Source of the DNA: an uncultured Gammaproteobacteria bacterium
GTDB lineage: Bacteria > Pseudomonadota > Gammaproteobacteria > Nitrosococcales > Methylophagaceae
DNA length: 64,000 nucleotides
Direction: 5' to 3'
Assembly: GCA_905479985.1 (NCBI GenBank)
Contig: CAJQOM010000018.1
Location: forward strand, 1 to 64,000
The notes under the pieces: model-generated
The model's database searches: none
What the model was told of the DNA's origin: nothing
What the model saw: the letters and a program-made list of their open reading frames with translations, nothing else
In this document: positions 30,167 through 41,335 of the stretch, in pieces
Position numbering within the stretch: the stretch's first letter is position 1
Layout of the letters: each line of letters opens with the position of its first letter
Program-made: the position numbers and the translations under genes

Positions 30167-30934
30167 CTAAATCACTTCATCTTCACGGAGTGTTAAGATT
30201 TCATGACCCGTTTCAGTCACTAAAATAGTATGTTCCCACTGCGCAGACAATGAGCGATCTTTGGTCACGACAGTCCAGTCATCAGCTAATTGTTTAACAT
30301 GGCGTTTACCTGCATTAATCATAGGCTCGATAGTAAAAGTCATGCCGGCTTCTAAGGCTAATCCAGTATCAGGACTGCCATAATGCAAGACTTGTGGCTC
30401 CTCATGAAAAACCCGGCCAATACCATGACCACAATATTCACGCACCACAGAAAAACGCTCATTCTCAGCATATTTCTGAATGGCATGACCAATATCACCT
30501 AAACGAATGCCCGGTTTAACCATAGCGATGCCAACCAGCATGGATTCTCTAGCTGTCTTGGAGATCCGTTGGGCCAAGATAGAGGTTTTACCAACATGGA
30601 ACATTTTACTGGTATCACCGTGGTAACCCTCTTTAATCACCGTAATATCAATATTGATGATATCGCCTTCTTTTAGCTTTTTTTCGCCGGGAATACCGTG
30701 ACAGATGACATGATTGACTGAGGTACAAATAGATTTCGGAAAGCCGTGATAATTTAACGGTGCGGGAATTGCTTGCTGTTCATTAACAATATAGTCATGA
30801 CAAATTTTATCTAATTCGTCGGTTGTGATGCCGGCTTTAACATAAGGGCCAATCATCACCAAGACCTCGGCAGCAAGGCGTCCAGCTACCCGCATCTTGT
30901 CAATCTCTTCTTGTGTTTTAATACTGACAGCCAT
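30167..30934 (-). CDS. map: Methionine aminopeptidase type I
   Basis: MAVSIKTQEEIDKMRVAGRLAAEVL, VNHVICHGIPG, EYCGHGIGRVFHEEPQVLH; start at 30934 preferred over 31006. Confidence 0.96.
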   Translation of the reverse strand: MAVSIKTQEEIDKMRVAGRLAAEVLVMIGPYVKAGITTDELDKICHDYIVNEQQAIPAPLNYHGFPKSICTSVNHVICHGIPGEKKLKEGDIINIDITVIKEGYHGDTSKMFHVGKTSILAQRISKTARESMLVGIAMVKPGIRLGDIGHAIQKYAENERFSVVREYCGHGIGRVFHEEPQVLHYGSPDTGLALEAGMTFTIEPMINAGKRHVKQLADDWTVVTKDRSLSAQWEHTILVTETGHEILTLREDEVI

Positions 30935-31061
30935 GGTGAAATAAAACCCCGGGAAATAATAAAAAAAAGCGTTAAGGCATAGTTTGCCGTAAAATGACAA
31001 AAACAACCAGAAAGAGAGATAAATAGGGTCGTTACAGAACGACTATTTGTTTATGTATGAA

Positions 31062-31090
31062 TTGTATTTATTTGTTTTTTATGGTATAAA
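31062..31090 (+). promoter_or_regulatory. Candidate sigma70 promoter for rpsB-tsf
   Basis: TTGTAT (31062-31067), 17-nt spacer, TATAAA (31085-31090), GC-rich region just downstream. Confidence 0.5.
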
Positions 31091-31170
31091 ATCCGCGCCT
31101 ATTTAGGCAAAAATCACACATATACCGACACAAGTTTCGGGGTGCTAAGGCAGGTCAGCTTAGTCGAGGC

Positions 31171-31197
31171 TTGGGGTATATGGAGGTTTAACCCCAA
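31171..31197 (+). promoter_or_regulatory. Candidate S2 (rpsB) leader hairpin
   Basis: TTGGGGT-ATATGGAGGTTTA-ACCCCAA 7-bp perfect stem, 24 nt upstream of the rpsB ATG. Confidence 0.5.
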
Positions 31198-31221
31198 CTT
31201 TTATTATAAGGTCTTATTAAC

Positions 31222-32010
31222 ATGGCAAAAACAACAATGCGCCAAATGCTTGAAGCAGGCGTTCATTTCGGTCACCAAACACGTTATTGGAACCCTAAAA
31301 TGGCACCGTTCATTTTCGGCAAACGTAATAACATTCATATCATGAATTTAGAACATAGCTTACCGATGTTTAATGATGCATTAAACTTCATTGGTAAACT
31401 AGCGTCTAAAAAAGGTCGTATCTTATTCGTCGGCACCAAACGTGCTGCCCAAGATGCTATCCGTGATGATGCAGAACGTGCAGGTATGCCTTACGTTAAC
31501 CGTCGTTGGTTAGGTGGCATGTTGACGAACTATCAAACAGTCCGTCAATCAATCAAACGTTTAGATACTATTCAAGACATGATGGACTCAGGCAAATTAG
31601 AAGGCCTGAAAAAGAAAGAAATCTTGACGCTGACACGCGAGCAAGAAAAGTTAGAAAAGAGTATCGGTGGTATCCGTAAAATGGGTGGCTTACCAGATGC
31701 TTTATTTGTTATCGATGTTGATCACGAACGTATTGCGATCAAAGAAGCAAACAACCTAGGTATTCCAGTTGTTGCCATTGTTGATAGCAACAGCAATCCA
31801 GACGGCGTAGATTACGTCATCCCGGGTAACGATGACTCAATGCGTGCAGTTAAGCTATATACCATGAGCGTGGCAGATGCCATTCTTGAAGGTCGCGCAT
31901 CAGTTGCCACTGGCGAAGCTGAAGAAGAGTTTATCGAAGCCGTAGCTGAAGAAACAACAGAAGTAGAAGCCGTAGAAGCAGAAGCAACAACAGAAAAAGC
32001 GGCAGAGTAA
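31222..32010 (+). CDS. rpsB: 30S ribosomal protein S2
   Basis: [30 protein letters not shown]. Confidence 0.98.
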   Translation: MAKTTMRQMLEAGVHFGHQTRYWNPKMAPFIFGKRNNIHIMNLEHSLPMFNDALNFIGKLASKKGRILFVGTKRAAQDAIRDDAERAGMPYVNRRWLGGMLTNYQTVRQSIKRLDTIQDMMDSGKLEGLKKKEILTLTREQEKLEKSIGGIRKMGGLPDALFVIDVDHERIAIKEANNLGIPVVAIVDSNSNPDGVDYVIPGNDDSMRAVKLYTMSVADAILEGRASVATGEAEEEFIEAVAEETTEVEAVEAEATTEKAAE

Positions 32011-32134
32011 CTTCTTATAAGATAAATATAGCAGCAGGCTCGCTAACTCAGCGGGCCTGTGTTGTATGTATGGTTGCAGATGGGTGTTGTGCAATTATAA
32101 ACATGATGAAACAAGTTGAATTGAAGGGTAAGAA

Positions 32135-33016
32135 ATGGCGATTACAGCAGCATTAGTTAAAGAACTACGTGAGCGTACCGGCTCAGGAATGATGGAATGT
32201 AAAAAAGCATTAGTAGCGTCAAATGGCGATATTGATGCTGCAATTGAAGCAATGCGTAAATCAGGCTTGGCAAAAGCAGATAAAAAATCTGGCCGTGTTG
32301 CAGCCGATGGTGTGATTGCAATCGAAACCAGTGCAGATGGCAAAAGTGCAGTCATGCTTGAAGTGAATTCAGAAACAGACTTCGTTGCAAAAGCAGAAGA
32401 CTTCATCAAATTTGTCGCACAAGTCGGTAACACTGTCTTAGCGGCACAACCCGCTGATCTCGATGCTTTAATGGCATTATCAGTAGAGGGAGGCGAAAGC
32501 ATTGATACAATCCGTCAAACATTAATTGCTAAGATTGGTGAAAACATTCAAATTCGTCGTTTCACATTGATGAATGTTGAAGACGGTGTCATTGGCTCAT
32601 ACCGCCATGGCGATCGTATCGGCAGCATGGTGAAATTAACCGGTGGCGATATGCCGTTAGCCAAAGACATTGCGATGCATGTCGCAGCGAGCCGACCACA
32701 AGCCATTTCAGCAGCGGACTTACCGGCTGAATTACTTGAAAAAGAACGTGATATTGTGGCAACACAAGCACGTGAGAGTGGCAAGCCAGAAGCGATTATC
32801 GACAAGATGGTTGAAGGTCGCATGAAGAAATTTGTCAATGAAATAAGCCTATTAGGCCAAGATTTTGTTAAAGACCCTGATGTCACAGTTGAAAAATTGG
32901 TGACAAAAGCAAGCGCAACAGTGAATGAAATAGCTTGTTATGAAGTGGGCGAAGGCATCGAGAAAAAAGAAGACAATTTCGCAGAAGAAGTCATGGCACA
33001 GGCACGAGGTAACTAA
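32135..33016 (+). CDS. tsf: Elongation factor Ts
   Basis: [30 protein letters not shown]. Confidence 0.98.
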   Translation: MAITAALVKELRERTGSGMMECKKALVASNGDIDAAIEAMRKSGLAKADKKSGRVAADGVIAIETSADGKSAVMLEVNSETDFVAKAEDFIKFVAQVGNTVLAAQPADLDALMALSVEGGESIDTIRQTLIAKIGENIQIRRFTLMNVEDGVIGSYRHGDRIGSMVKLTGGDMPLAKDIAMHVAASRPQAISAADLPAELLEKERDIVATQARESGKPEAIIDKMVEGRMKKFVNEISLLGQDFVKDPDVTVEKLVTKASATVNEIACYEVGEGIEKKEDNFAEEVMAQARGN

Positions 33017-33019
33017 ACA

Positions 33020-33745
33020 ATGTCTGAAACGGGAAAACAACCGATATATAAACGTATTCTACTGAAACTCAGTGGTGAGGCGTTAATGGGAGATGCCGAT
33101 TATGGCATTCAACCGGAGGTTATTTTTCGTTTTGCCAAAGAAATCGCCGAGCTCAGCGCCCAAGGCGTAGAGCTCGGTATTGTGATTGGTGGCGGTAATA
33201 TCTTCCGCGGTGCAGGTTTAGCGGCCAGTGGCATGGATCGCGTCAGTGGCGATCATATGGGCATGTTGGCGACGGTAATGAATGCCTTAGCTTTGCAAGA
33301 TGCTATTGAGCGCCAGGGCCGTTTTTGTCGTGTAATGTCAGCGATTCGAATTAATGAAGTGTGTGAAGACTATTTACGTCGTCGTGCCATTCGACATCTG
33401 GAAAAAGGCCGTGTGGTGATTTTTGCTGCAGGCACAGGTAATCCTTTCTTCACAACAGATTCAGCCGCGAGTTTACGTGCGGTAGAAATTGGTGCGGACT
33501 TGATGTTGAAAGCGACGCAAGTCGATGGGGTCTATAGTGCCGATCCAAAAACAGACCCGAATGCAACACGCTATACCGAATTGACTTATGACGAAGTGAT
33601 TAACAATCGCTTAGCGGTGATGGATACGACAGCAGTGGTCATGTGCCAAGAGCAATCGATGCCATTAAGGGTATTTGATGTGCATAAACTAGGTAATTTA
33701 ACCAAAATTGTTTACGGTGAAGAAATCGGTACTTTAATCAAATAA
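33020..33745 (+). CDS. pyrH: Uridylate kinase
   Basis: [37 protein letters not shown]. Confidence 0.98.
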   Translation: MSETGKQPIYKRILLKLSGEALMGDADYGIQPEVIFRFAKEIAELSAQGVELGIVIGGGNIFRGAGLAASGMDRVSGDHMGMLATVMNALALQDAIERQGRFCRVMSAIRINEVCEDYLRRRAIRHLEKGRVVIFAAGTGNPFFTTDSAASLRAVEIGADLMLKATQVDGVYSADPKTDPNATRYTELTYDEVINNRLAVMDTTAVVMCQEQSMPLRVFDVHKLGNLTKIVYGEEIGTLIK

Positions 33746-33772
33746 GTATCTATAGCAGTTAGGAATATAATC

Positions 33773-34330
33773 ATGATTGAAGACATAAAAAAAGACGCCG
33801 CAGATAGAATGCAAAAGAGTGTGGCAGCATTAAGTAACGCAATGGCTAAAATCCGTGCTGGCCGTGCCCATGTCAGTCTATTAGATCATGTCGTTGTACC
33901 TTACTATGGTTCAGACGTAGCATTGAGCCAAGTAGCGAATGTCGGGATTGAGGATTCAAGAACACTCACCGTCACGCCATGGGAAAAGCCGATGTTATCG
34001 GTGATCGAAAAGGCAATCATGACATCAGACTTAGGCGTTAATCCGAACAGTGCTGGTATGACGATTCGAATTCCTATTCCGCCGTTGACAGAAGAGCGCC
34101 GTCGTGATTTGGTCAAGGTTGCAAAATCAGAAGCGGAAGGTGCCCGCATTGCCGTTCGTAATATCCGCCGCGATGCCAACAGCACACTGAAAGAATTATT
34201 AAAAGAAAAAGACATTTCAGAAGATGAAGAGCGTGGCGCAGAAGAAGTTGTGCAAAAGCTAACAGATGATGTGATCAAACAAATTGAACACGTTCTCGCT
34301 GATAAAGAAGCGGACTTAATGGAAGTGTAA
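33773..34330 (+). CDS. frr: Ribosome recycling factor
   Basis: [22 protein letters not shown]-terminal RRF signature. Confidence 0.98.
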   Translation: MIEDIKKDAADRMQKSVAALSNAMAKIRAGRAHVSLLDHVVVPYYGSDVALSQVANVGIEDSRTLTVTPWEKPMLSVIEKAIMTSDLGVNPNSAGMTIRIPIPPLTEERRRDLVKVAKSEAEGARIAVRNIRRDANSTLKELLKEKDISEDEERGAEEVVQKLTDDVIKQIEHVLADKEADLMEV

Positions 34331-34351
34331 CGCCAGTTACCTTCAACGATT

Positions 34352-35095
34352 ATGACTGAGGATGGTCAACAGGTACCCAAACACATTGCAATTATCATGG
34401 ATGGTAATGGGCGCTGGGCTAAAAACAAGCATCAGCCACGGTTTATGGGGCATCGCGCCGGTGTTAAGTCGGTTGAAAAAATTGTAAAACACTGCGTTAA
34501 CAAGCAAATTGAAGTGCTAAGTTTATTTGCTTTTAGCAGTGAAAATTGGCGCCGTCCCAGCAAAGAAGTGAGTTTACTCATGGAATTATTTGCTGTCGCG
34601 CTTAAACAGCAAACCAAACGTATTCATAAAAATAATGCGCGTCTGCGGGTTATTGGTGACATCAGTAAGTTTTCGTCTAGCCTGCAAAAGCAGATCACAG
34701 AAGCACAGGCAGTTACGAAAAAGAATACCGGCTTAACCATTAATATTGCTGCCAACTATGGTGGTCGTTGGGATATTACACAATCAGTTCAGCAACTTGC
34801 AGAGCGTGTTAAGCAAGGGACCTTAAAGGCTGAAGATATTACTGAAGCACATATTACCGAAGGTTTAAGCACAGCAGATATACCTGAACCCGATTTGTTT
34901 ATCCGCACAGGGGGAGAGCAAAGGGTCAGCAATTTCATGTTATGGCAAATGGCATATACCGAGTTTTATTTTACGGACACATTATGGCCTGACTTTGATG
35001 AGTCAGTATTGGATACTGCGATTAACTCATTCACACAACGTGAACGCCGTTTCGGCAAAACATCAGAACAATTAAAAGACGATAACGATGCTTAA
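34352..35095 (+). CDS. uppS: Undecaprenyl diphosphate synthase
   Basis: IIMDGNGRWAK, FAFSSENWRRP, LFIRTGGEQRVSNFMLWQ. Confidence 0.98.
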   Translation: MTEDGQQVPKHIAIIMDGNGRWAKNKHQPRFMGHRAGVKSVEKIVKHCVNKQIEVLSLFAFSSENWRRPSKEVSLLMELFAVALKQQTKRIHKNNARLRVIGDISKFSSSLQKQITEAQAVTKKNTGLTINIAANYGGRWDITQSVQQLAERVKQGTLKAEDITEAHITEGLSTADIPEPDLFIRTGGEQRVSNFMLWQMAYTEFYFTDTLWPDFDESVLDTAINSFTQRERRFGKTSEQLKDDNDA

Positions 35096-35909
35096 GCAAC
35101 GATTAATGACCGCAGCGGTATTGATCCCGCTGGTGGTGTTAGGAATCCTCAAATTAGAGACCAGTCAATTACAGTGGTTCATTAGCTTGGTGTCTGCATT
35201 AGCAGCGTGGGAATGGCTCAGCATCATCGGCATTCATGACATCGCCAAAAGAGTAACGTGGGTAATAGTCCTATTTTTGGCGTTGATAGTGAGTTTATAT
35301 TTACCCGTTACTTTATTGATGGTTGTGGCATTAGTGCTCTGGTTGATGGCGACGAGGCTCATTTTGAAATATGGTCATCAAGGATTGTCGGAATCGTTAA
35401 CAAGCTTGTTTAGACAAACCCGGTTCGGTATCGCCTGTACGATTGTTTTACTGACCTTATTCTGGATATCAGTATTAATATTGCATCAAACACCCCTTGG
35501 GCCTGAGCAATTATTATATGTATTAGTGTCAGTTTGGTTAGCGGATACCGGTGGTTATTTTGCGGGCAAAAAATGGGGGAAAACACCTTTGGCTAAAGCG
35601 GTCAGCCCAAATAAAACATGGCAAGGTGTTTGGGGCGCTTTGGCCTTGACCAGTGTATGGGCGTTGATTGCTTATGGCTTAAACATTAATGGTGATTTAT
35701 CCCTATTAGTATGGTTATTGCTCACCTTGTTTACCGTTATGATATCCATTGTCGGTGATTTATTTGAAAGCCTATTTAAACGGAGTTATAACGTCAAAGA
35801 CAGTGGCAATTTATTACCGGGACATGGCGGTATTTTGGATCGCATAGATAGCCTAATCGCGGCAGTGCCTGTGTTTGTTGCTGGCTTAGTTATGTTGGGG
35901 GCAATATAA
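35088..35909 (+). CDS. cdsA: Phosphatidate cytidylyltransferase
   Basis: Polytopic; [45 protein letters not shown]. Confidence 0.97.
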   Translation: MLKQRLMTAAVLIPLVVLGILKLETSQLQWFISLVSALAAWEWLSIIGIHDIAKRVTWVIVLFLALIVSLYLPVTLLMVVALVLWLMATRLILKYGHQGLSESLTSLFRQTRFGIACTIVLLTLFWISVLILHQTPLGPEQLLYVLVSVWLADTGGYFAGKKWGKTPLAKAVSPNKTWQGVWGALALTSVWALIAYGLNINGDLSLLVWLLLTLFTVMISIVGDLFESLFKRSYNVKDSGNLLPGHGGILDRIDSLIAAVPVFVAGLVMLGAI

Positions 35910-35911
35910 CT

Positions 35912-37087
35912 GTGCAGTCAGTCACTTTATTGGGTTCCACAGGCTCAATAGGTGTCAGCACCTTAGATGTTTTGGCCCGCCACCATGAACAATATCAAGT
36001 GTATGCCTTAACAGCCAATCGGTCGATTGATAAGCTGTTTGAACAGTGCCAACAATTTGAACCGGCCGTTGCCGTGATGTTAGATGAAGCAAGTGCAGAG
36101 AAATTAGCAGCGAAAATAAAAAAGGCAGGTTTAAGCACAGAAGTCTTAGCGGGTGAACTGGCCTTACAGCAAGCGGCGGAGCATGATTCTGTTGATTATG
36201 TCGTCGCAGCAATAGTGGGTGCAGCGGGGTTATTACCGACGCTATCAGCAGCAAAAGCAGGTAAACAGATTCTGTTAGCGAATAAAGAAGCCTTAGTCAT
36301 GAGTGGCCATTTATTGATGCGTGCCGTTGAACAAAACGGGGCCACATTATTGCCAGTTGATAGTGAGCATAATGCGATTTGGCAATGTCTTCCTGTAGGT
36401 AAAAACCAACAATATCATTACGATGGTAAAGGCATCAGGCGTATCATTTTAACTGCATCGGGCGGGCCATTTAGAGATTATGCGCCCGAAGATCTTGAAC
36501 ATGTGACACCGGAGCAGGCTGTTGCTCACCCAAATTGGTCGATGGGGCAAAAAATTTCCGTTGATTCTGCCACTATGATGAACAAAGGTTTAGAAGTCAT
36601 TGAAGCACATTGGCTATTTGGTTTGTCTAATCAACAAATTGACGTGGTATTACACCGCCAAAGTATTATTCATTCAATGGTAGATTATGTTGATGGCTCA
36701 GTATTGGCTCAAATGGGTAACCCAGATATGAGAACACCTATTGCTAATGCTTTGGCATGGCCTAACCGGATAGATTCTGGTGTTGCACCATTGGACCTAG
36801 TCACGGTCGGCCGGCTAGATTTTTCTGAAGCAGATCATCAGCACTTTCCTTGTCTTGCATTGGCTTATCAAGCACTTGAAGCAGGTGGAACGAGTACTGC
36901 TATTTTAAATGCCGCTAATGAAGTAGCTGTTGAGGCTTTCTTAAATCGGCAAATTAAATTTACCGAGATTGCCAAAACAATTGAACACGTCTTATCTCAG
37001 CAAGTGGCAACATCAGGTGAGACATTAGAACAAGTGTTAGCGGATGATCAACATGCACGCCGATTAGCTTTAGATTACATCTCATAA
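35912..37087 (+). CDS. dxr: 1-deoxy-D-xylulose 5-phosphate reductoisomerase
   Basis: [40 protein letters not shown] start. Confidence 0.97.
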   Translation: MQSVTLLGSTGSIGVSTLDVLARHHEQYQVYALTANRSIDKLFEQCQQFEPAVAVMLDEASAEKLAAKIKKAGLSTEVLAGELALQQAAEHDSVDYVVAAIVGAAGLLPTLSAAKAGKQILLANKEALVMSGHLLMRAVEQNGATLLPVDSEHNAIWQCLPVGKNQQYHYDGKGIRRIILTASGGPFRDYAPEDLEHVTPEQAVAHPNWSMGQKISVDSATMMNKGLEVIEAHWLFGLSNQQIDVVLHRQSIIHSMVDYVDGSVLAQMGNPDMRTPIANALAWPNRIDSGVAPLDLVTVGRLDFSEADHQHFPCLALAYQALEAGGTSTAILNAANEVAVEAFLNRQIKFTEIAKTIEHVLSQQVATSGETLEQVLADDQHARRLALDYIS

Positions 37088-37093
37088 TTTAAT

Positions 37094-38440
37094 ATGCAAT
37101 CTCTGTTCTTTTTTATTATCGCACTGGCTACTTTAATCGCGATACATGAGTTTGGCCATTTCTGGGTTGCCCGGCGTTGTGGTGTCAAAGTACTCAAGTT
37201 TTCGATTGGCTTTGGTAAACCCATTTGGCAAAAAACAGCCAATGACGGCACCCAATATATTTTGGCAGCGATTCCACTAGGCGGCTATGTCAAAATGTTA
37301 GACGAGCGCGAAAGTGAAGTGCCAGTTGAACAAGTAGACCAAGCCTTTAACCGCCAGTCATTAGGAAAAAGAACGGCTATTGTCGCAGCGGGCCCTATCG
37401 CCAATTTATTATTCGCCATTGCAGCGTATTGGCTGATTTTTGTATTGGGTGTACCCGGCATTAAACCAGTTATTAATGACGTGGTCGCTGACTCACCTGC
37501 AGCGTTTGCACAATTACTACCCGGCGATCACATTAAGAAAATAAACGGTGAATTGACACCGACGTGGTCAAGTGTTAATCGGTCTTTGATGGCCATTGCT
37601 GAACAAGGCGGCGAGGCAGCGTTATTGGTTGAAACCCAAGGCAGTGAAAGAATAAGGCGCATTGATATAGCACAACAATCTTTGCTAACAGACAAACCTG
37701 AAAACATCATTACGCAGCTGGGATTGACCCCAACACTCTATGACTTAAACCCCGTGGTTGGAAAAACCATGCCGGGGCAAGCGGCAGAGCTGGCTGGCTT
37801 AAAAACAGGCGATATTATCTTATCGGCAAACGAGCAAGAAGTCAGGACTTGGGACGCTTGGGTCAAAATAATTAAAGCCAACCCAGAGACTGAATTAACT
37901 GTCTTGATAAGGCGACATAATGAAGTGGTCACTGTGCTCCTGACACCTAATCGTTCAGAGCAAGGAACTGGCTTTATCGGTGCCGGGGTAGAGGCAAGTG
38001 CGACGGTGATGCCAGAGGTATTAAAATCTGAACAACGCTATGGTGCGGTATTAGGTTTAGTAAAAGCTGTTCAAATGACTTGGCAGATGTCGTCATTGAC
38101 GGTGAAAAGCTTTGCTGCGATGTTGAAAGGCGAACTATCGACTAAAAATTTAGGTGGGCCGATTAGTATTGCTCAATTTGCCGGCGCCTCAGCGGATAAA
38201 GGAGTCATCCCATTTATCAGCTTTTTAGCGATAATCAGTATTAGCTTAGGTATTTTAAACTTATTACCGATTCCGATCCTTGATGGGGGCCATTTAATGC
38301 TCTACTTTTTTGAATGGGTACGGGGTAAGCCAGTATCAGAAGCACTACAACTGCAAGGACAAAAAATAGGCTTTATTTTATTACTCACATTAATGTTTTT
38401 TGCATTTTTCAATGACTTATCGCGACTGTTTGGATTATAA
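37094..38440 (+). CDS. rseP: RIP metalloprotease RseP (site-2 protease)
   Basis: IAIHEFGHFWVAR HExxH, two PDZ domains, LLPIPILDGGHL. Confidence 0.97.
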   Translation: MQSLFFFIIALATLIAIHEFGHFWVARRCGVKVLKFSIGFGKPIWQKTANDGTQYILAAIPLGGYVKMLDERESEVPVEQVDQAFNRQSLGKRTAIVAAGPIANLLFAIAAYWLIFVLGVPGIKPVINDVVADSPAAFAQLLPGDHIKKINGELTPTWSSVNRSLMAIAEQGGEAALLVETQGSERIRRIDIAQQSLLTDKPENIITQLGLTPTLYDLNPVVGKTMPGQAAELAGLKTGDIILSANEQEVRTWDAWVKIIKANPETELTVLIRRHNEVVTVLLTPNRSEQGTGFIGAGVEASATVMPEVLKSEQRYGAVLGLVKAVQMTWQMSSLTVKSFAAMLKGELSTKNLGGPISIAQFAGASADKGVIPFISFLAIISISLGILNLLPIPILDGGHLMLYFFEWVRGKPVSEALQLQGQKIGFILLLTLMFFAFFNDLSRLFGL

Positions 38441-38507
38441 GCTTAATGCAGGTACACTAACGCATTAATCCAAAGAATAGATAGAGTTTAAATACTTTTA
38501 TTAAACG

Positions 38508-40790
38508 ATGAAAAAAATATTAAGTCTGATTATTTTATTATTATCAAGTACAGCAGTGATGGCTGAAAGCTTCATAATTAAAGACATTCGTGTCGAAGGC
38601 TTACAGCGTATCGCTGAAGGAACTGTCTTTAATTACATACCTTATAAAATTGGCGATGAAATTTCAGGTAAAGACGCTAAAAATATTATTCGCGCTTTGT
38701 TTAAATCGAAGTATTTTGATGATGTGAAAGTGGATGCCGAAGCCGGCACCTTAATCATTAAGGTCAGCGAACGCCCAGCAATATCGAGTATTGAGTTTGT
38801 GGGCAATAAAGATATTGGCAGTGAAGATTTAGCCTCATCCTTGAGTCAAATTGGTTTCGCTGAAGGTCAAGTGTATGAGCAAGCGATATTAGAACGGGTT
38901 GAGTTAGAACTGCAAAGACAATATTTCAGTCGTGGTAAATATGGTGTTTCGATTGAATCGACAGTCAGCGAGTTATCTCAAAACCGTGTTGCCATCTTAA
39001 TTACAATGCAAGAAGGTATTGTGGCAACGATTGGTGGGATTAACATTGTTGGTAATGTGTCTTATCCAGAAGATGATTTATTGAATGAGTTGGAATCGTC
39101 AACAGGTAGTATTTTATCTATTATAACGCGAGACAATCAATATTCGAGGCAAAAGTTATCAGCCGATCTTGAAACGTTAAGGTCATATTACTTAGACCGC
39201 GGCTTCGTGGATTTTGTCGTGGAATCGACACAAGTCTCTATCACTGATGATAAAAGACAAATGTTCATCACGATTAATATTTCTGAAGGTGAGCGTTACC
39301 AGATTAAAGAAGTTCGTTTAGCCGGTGAGTTAATCGTACCAGAAGAAGAGTTATTTAATTTAGTCATTATCAAGAAAGATGCCGTTTTTTCTCGAAAGCA
39401 AGTCACAAAAAGCAGTGAGTATTTAACCAATAGACTGGGTAATAATGGTTATGCTTTCGCAAATGTGAATGCCGTGCCTAAGATTGATCGTGAAAAAAAA
39501 TTGGTAACATTGACCTTTTATGTCGATCCGGGTCGACGCGCTTATGTTAGACGAATTAATATTGAAGGTAATAGCAAGACCCGAGATGAAGTTGTCAGAC
39601 GTGAATTACGTCAGCAGGAAGCATCATGGATATCAACCAATAATGTTGAAGTGTCTCGGGCTCGTATCCAACGGCTCGGTTACTTTGAAGATGTCAACGT
39701 TGAAACTGTCCCTGTGGCAGGGACAGCAGATCAAGTTGATCTCGACTTTACTGTGACAGAACGGTCCTCGGGAAACCTGTCAGCAGGCCTAGGCTTCTCT
39801 GGATCTGACGGCCTTATTCTGAGTGCTAATATCACCCAACAAAATTTTTTAGGAAGTGGTAAACACATTAGCTTGGGTTTCAATAATAGTGATACCAATA
39901 CGGTGTACAGTTTTGGATATACCAATCCGTTTGCTACTGTCGATGGTATTAGTCAGGGCTTTAGTGCGTCTTATCGCGAAACAAACTCTGGTGATAATAA
40001 TAATAATGTTGCTAGTTTTAATACCGATGTCTGGGGTGGTACAGTGAGCTTTGGTATTCCTATATCTGAGGATAACCGCATCAGTCTCGGATTTGGATAT
40101 GAAAATACATTGTTAAAAATCCCTGATAATACGACGGTCAGACGTTATAGTGATTTTGTCGCTCGAGAGGGTGATAAATTTGATACTTTCTCTGTTACCT
40201 TAGGTTGGGCGAGCAATACCAGAAACCATTCGGTCTTACCCACCAGAGGTAAGCTGCAAAGATTATCTGGGCAAGTGGCACTACCTGGCGGGTCATTACA
40301 ATTTTACAGGCTGAACTATGAAGATAGAAGGTATACACCACTTACCAAGGCGTTAACACTAGCCTATGGTGGACGTGTGGCCTATGGTGCAGCTTACGGC
40401 AGCACTGAGGATTACCCTTTCTTCGAAAATTTTTATGCTGGCGGTCAAAATAGTGTCCGGGGCTTTGCATCAAATACCTTGGGATTAAAGGATAATGGGC
40501 AGGCATTAGGGGGTAATTTCCTTGCTACAGCCGGTGCCGAAATTATCTTCCCATTACCTTTTGTGAAAAAACCGCTTAAATCATTTCGTTTTAGTGCTTT
40601 CACAGATGTGGGTAATGTCTATGATGAAGATGAAAATTTTGATGCCGGTCTATTGCGGTATTCGGCCGGCCTATCCGCGATATGGATTTCACCTTTTGGC
40701 CCCGTTTCTGTCAGTATAGCGCAGCCGTTTAACGAGCAAGAAGATGATGAAACAGAAATCTTCCAATTTGCTGTTGGTTCATCGTTTTAA
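38508..40790 (+). CDS. bamA: Outer membrane protein assembly factor BamA
   Basis: Signal peptide, five POTRA-like repeats, C-terminal barrel with VRGF (NSVRGFASNTLG), terminal Phe. Confidence 0.97.
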   Translation: MKKILSLIILLLSSTAVMAESFIIKDIRVEGLQRIAEGTVFNYIPYKIGDEISGKDAKNIIRALFKSKYFDDVKVDAEAGTLIIKVSERPAISSIEFVGNKDIGSEDLASSLSQIGFAEGQVYEQAILERVELELQRQYFSRGKYGVSIESTVSELSQNRVAILITMQEGIVATIGGINIVGNVSYPEDDLLNELESSTGSILSIITRDNQYSRQKLSADLETLRSYYLDRGFVDFVVESTQVSITDDKRQMFITINISEGERYQIKEVRLAGELIVPEEELFNLVIIKKDAVFSRKQVTKSSEYLTNRLGNNGYAFANVNAVPKIDREKKLVTLTFYVDPGRRAYVRRINIEGNSKTRDEVVRRELRQQEASWISTNNVEVSRARIQRLGYFEDVNVETVPVAGTADQVDLDFTVTERSSGNLSAGLGFSGSDGLILSANITQQNFLGSGKHISLGFNNSDTNTVYSFGYTNPFATVDGISQGFSASYRETNSGDNNNNVASFNTDVWGGTVSFGIPISEDNRISLGFGYENTLLKIPDNTTVRRYSDFVAREGDKFDTFSVTLGWASNTRNHSVLPTRGKLQRLSGQVALPGGSLQFYRLNYEDRRYTPLTKALTLAYGGRVAYGAAYGSTEDYPFFENFYAGGQNSVRGFASNTLGLKDNGQALGGNFLATAGAEIIFPLPFVKKPLKSFRFSAFTDVGNVYDEDENFDAGLLRYSAGLSAIWISPFGPVSVSIAQPFNEQEDDETEIFQFAVGSSF

Positions 40791-40810
40791 TTAAAGTTTT
40801 GGAGAAGAGT

Positions 40811-41317
40811 GTGAAAAAAATGAAATTTATTTGGCTATGTCTTTGGATCGCCGTTTTTAGCACACCCGCATACGCCGCTGAGCTGAAAGTTGGTGTGGTA
40901 AATGCCGCTGCTGTAATGGAGCAATCACCACAAAAAACGCGGGCCTTGTCGCGGTTAGAAAAAGAGTTTTCCTCACGTAGTAAAAGTATTGAGGGTAAAC
41001 TCAAAAGCCTAAGGTCAAAACAAGAAAAGTTAGTGAAAGACGGTGCTATATATAGTGCGACAGAAAGAAAGAACAAAGAGCGTGCCATTGTTAGTGAACA
41101 ACGCGATATTAAGCGTCTACAAGATGAATATAGTGAAGACTTATCAATTCGACGTAATGAAGAGCTCAGAAAATTAGAAAAAGAAATTGCGCAAACTATC
41201 GTTGAGTTAGCCAAAAAAGAATCTTATGATCTTATTGTATATCAAGGGGTTATTTTTGCCAGTGATAAAGTCGAGATCACGGAGAAAGTATTAAAATTAT
41301 TGAAGGCAAAAAGATAG
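40811..41317 (+). CDS. skp: OmpH/Skp periplasmic chaperone
   Basis: Signal peptide, KVGVVNAAAVMEQSPQ, coiled-coil charged core; GTG start at 40811 after GGAGAAG. Confidence 0.9.
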   Translation: MKKMKFIWLCLWIAVFSTPAYAAELKVGVVNAAAVMEQSPQKTRALSRLEKEFSSRSKSIEGKLKSLRSKQEKLVKDGAIYSATERKNKERAIVSEQRDIKRLQDEYSEDLSIRRNEELRKLEKEIAQTIVELAKKESYDLIVYQGVIFASDKVEITEKVLKLLKAKR

Positions 41318-41335
41318 ATCTTTCTTTAGTCACTT

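Noticed and set aside
31142-31345. 67-aa ORF overlapping the rpsB start
   Set aside because: Different frame over the rpsB leader and 5' end; the rpsB reading is unambiguous
31910-32010. Low-complexity Glu/Ala tail of ribosomal protein S2 ([31 protein letters not shown])
   Set aside because: Acidic C-terminal extensions of S2 are common; not considered unusual
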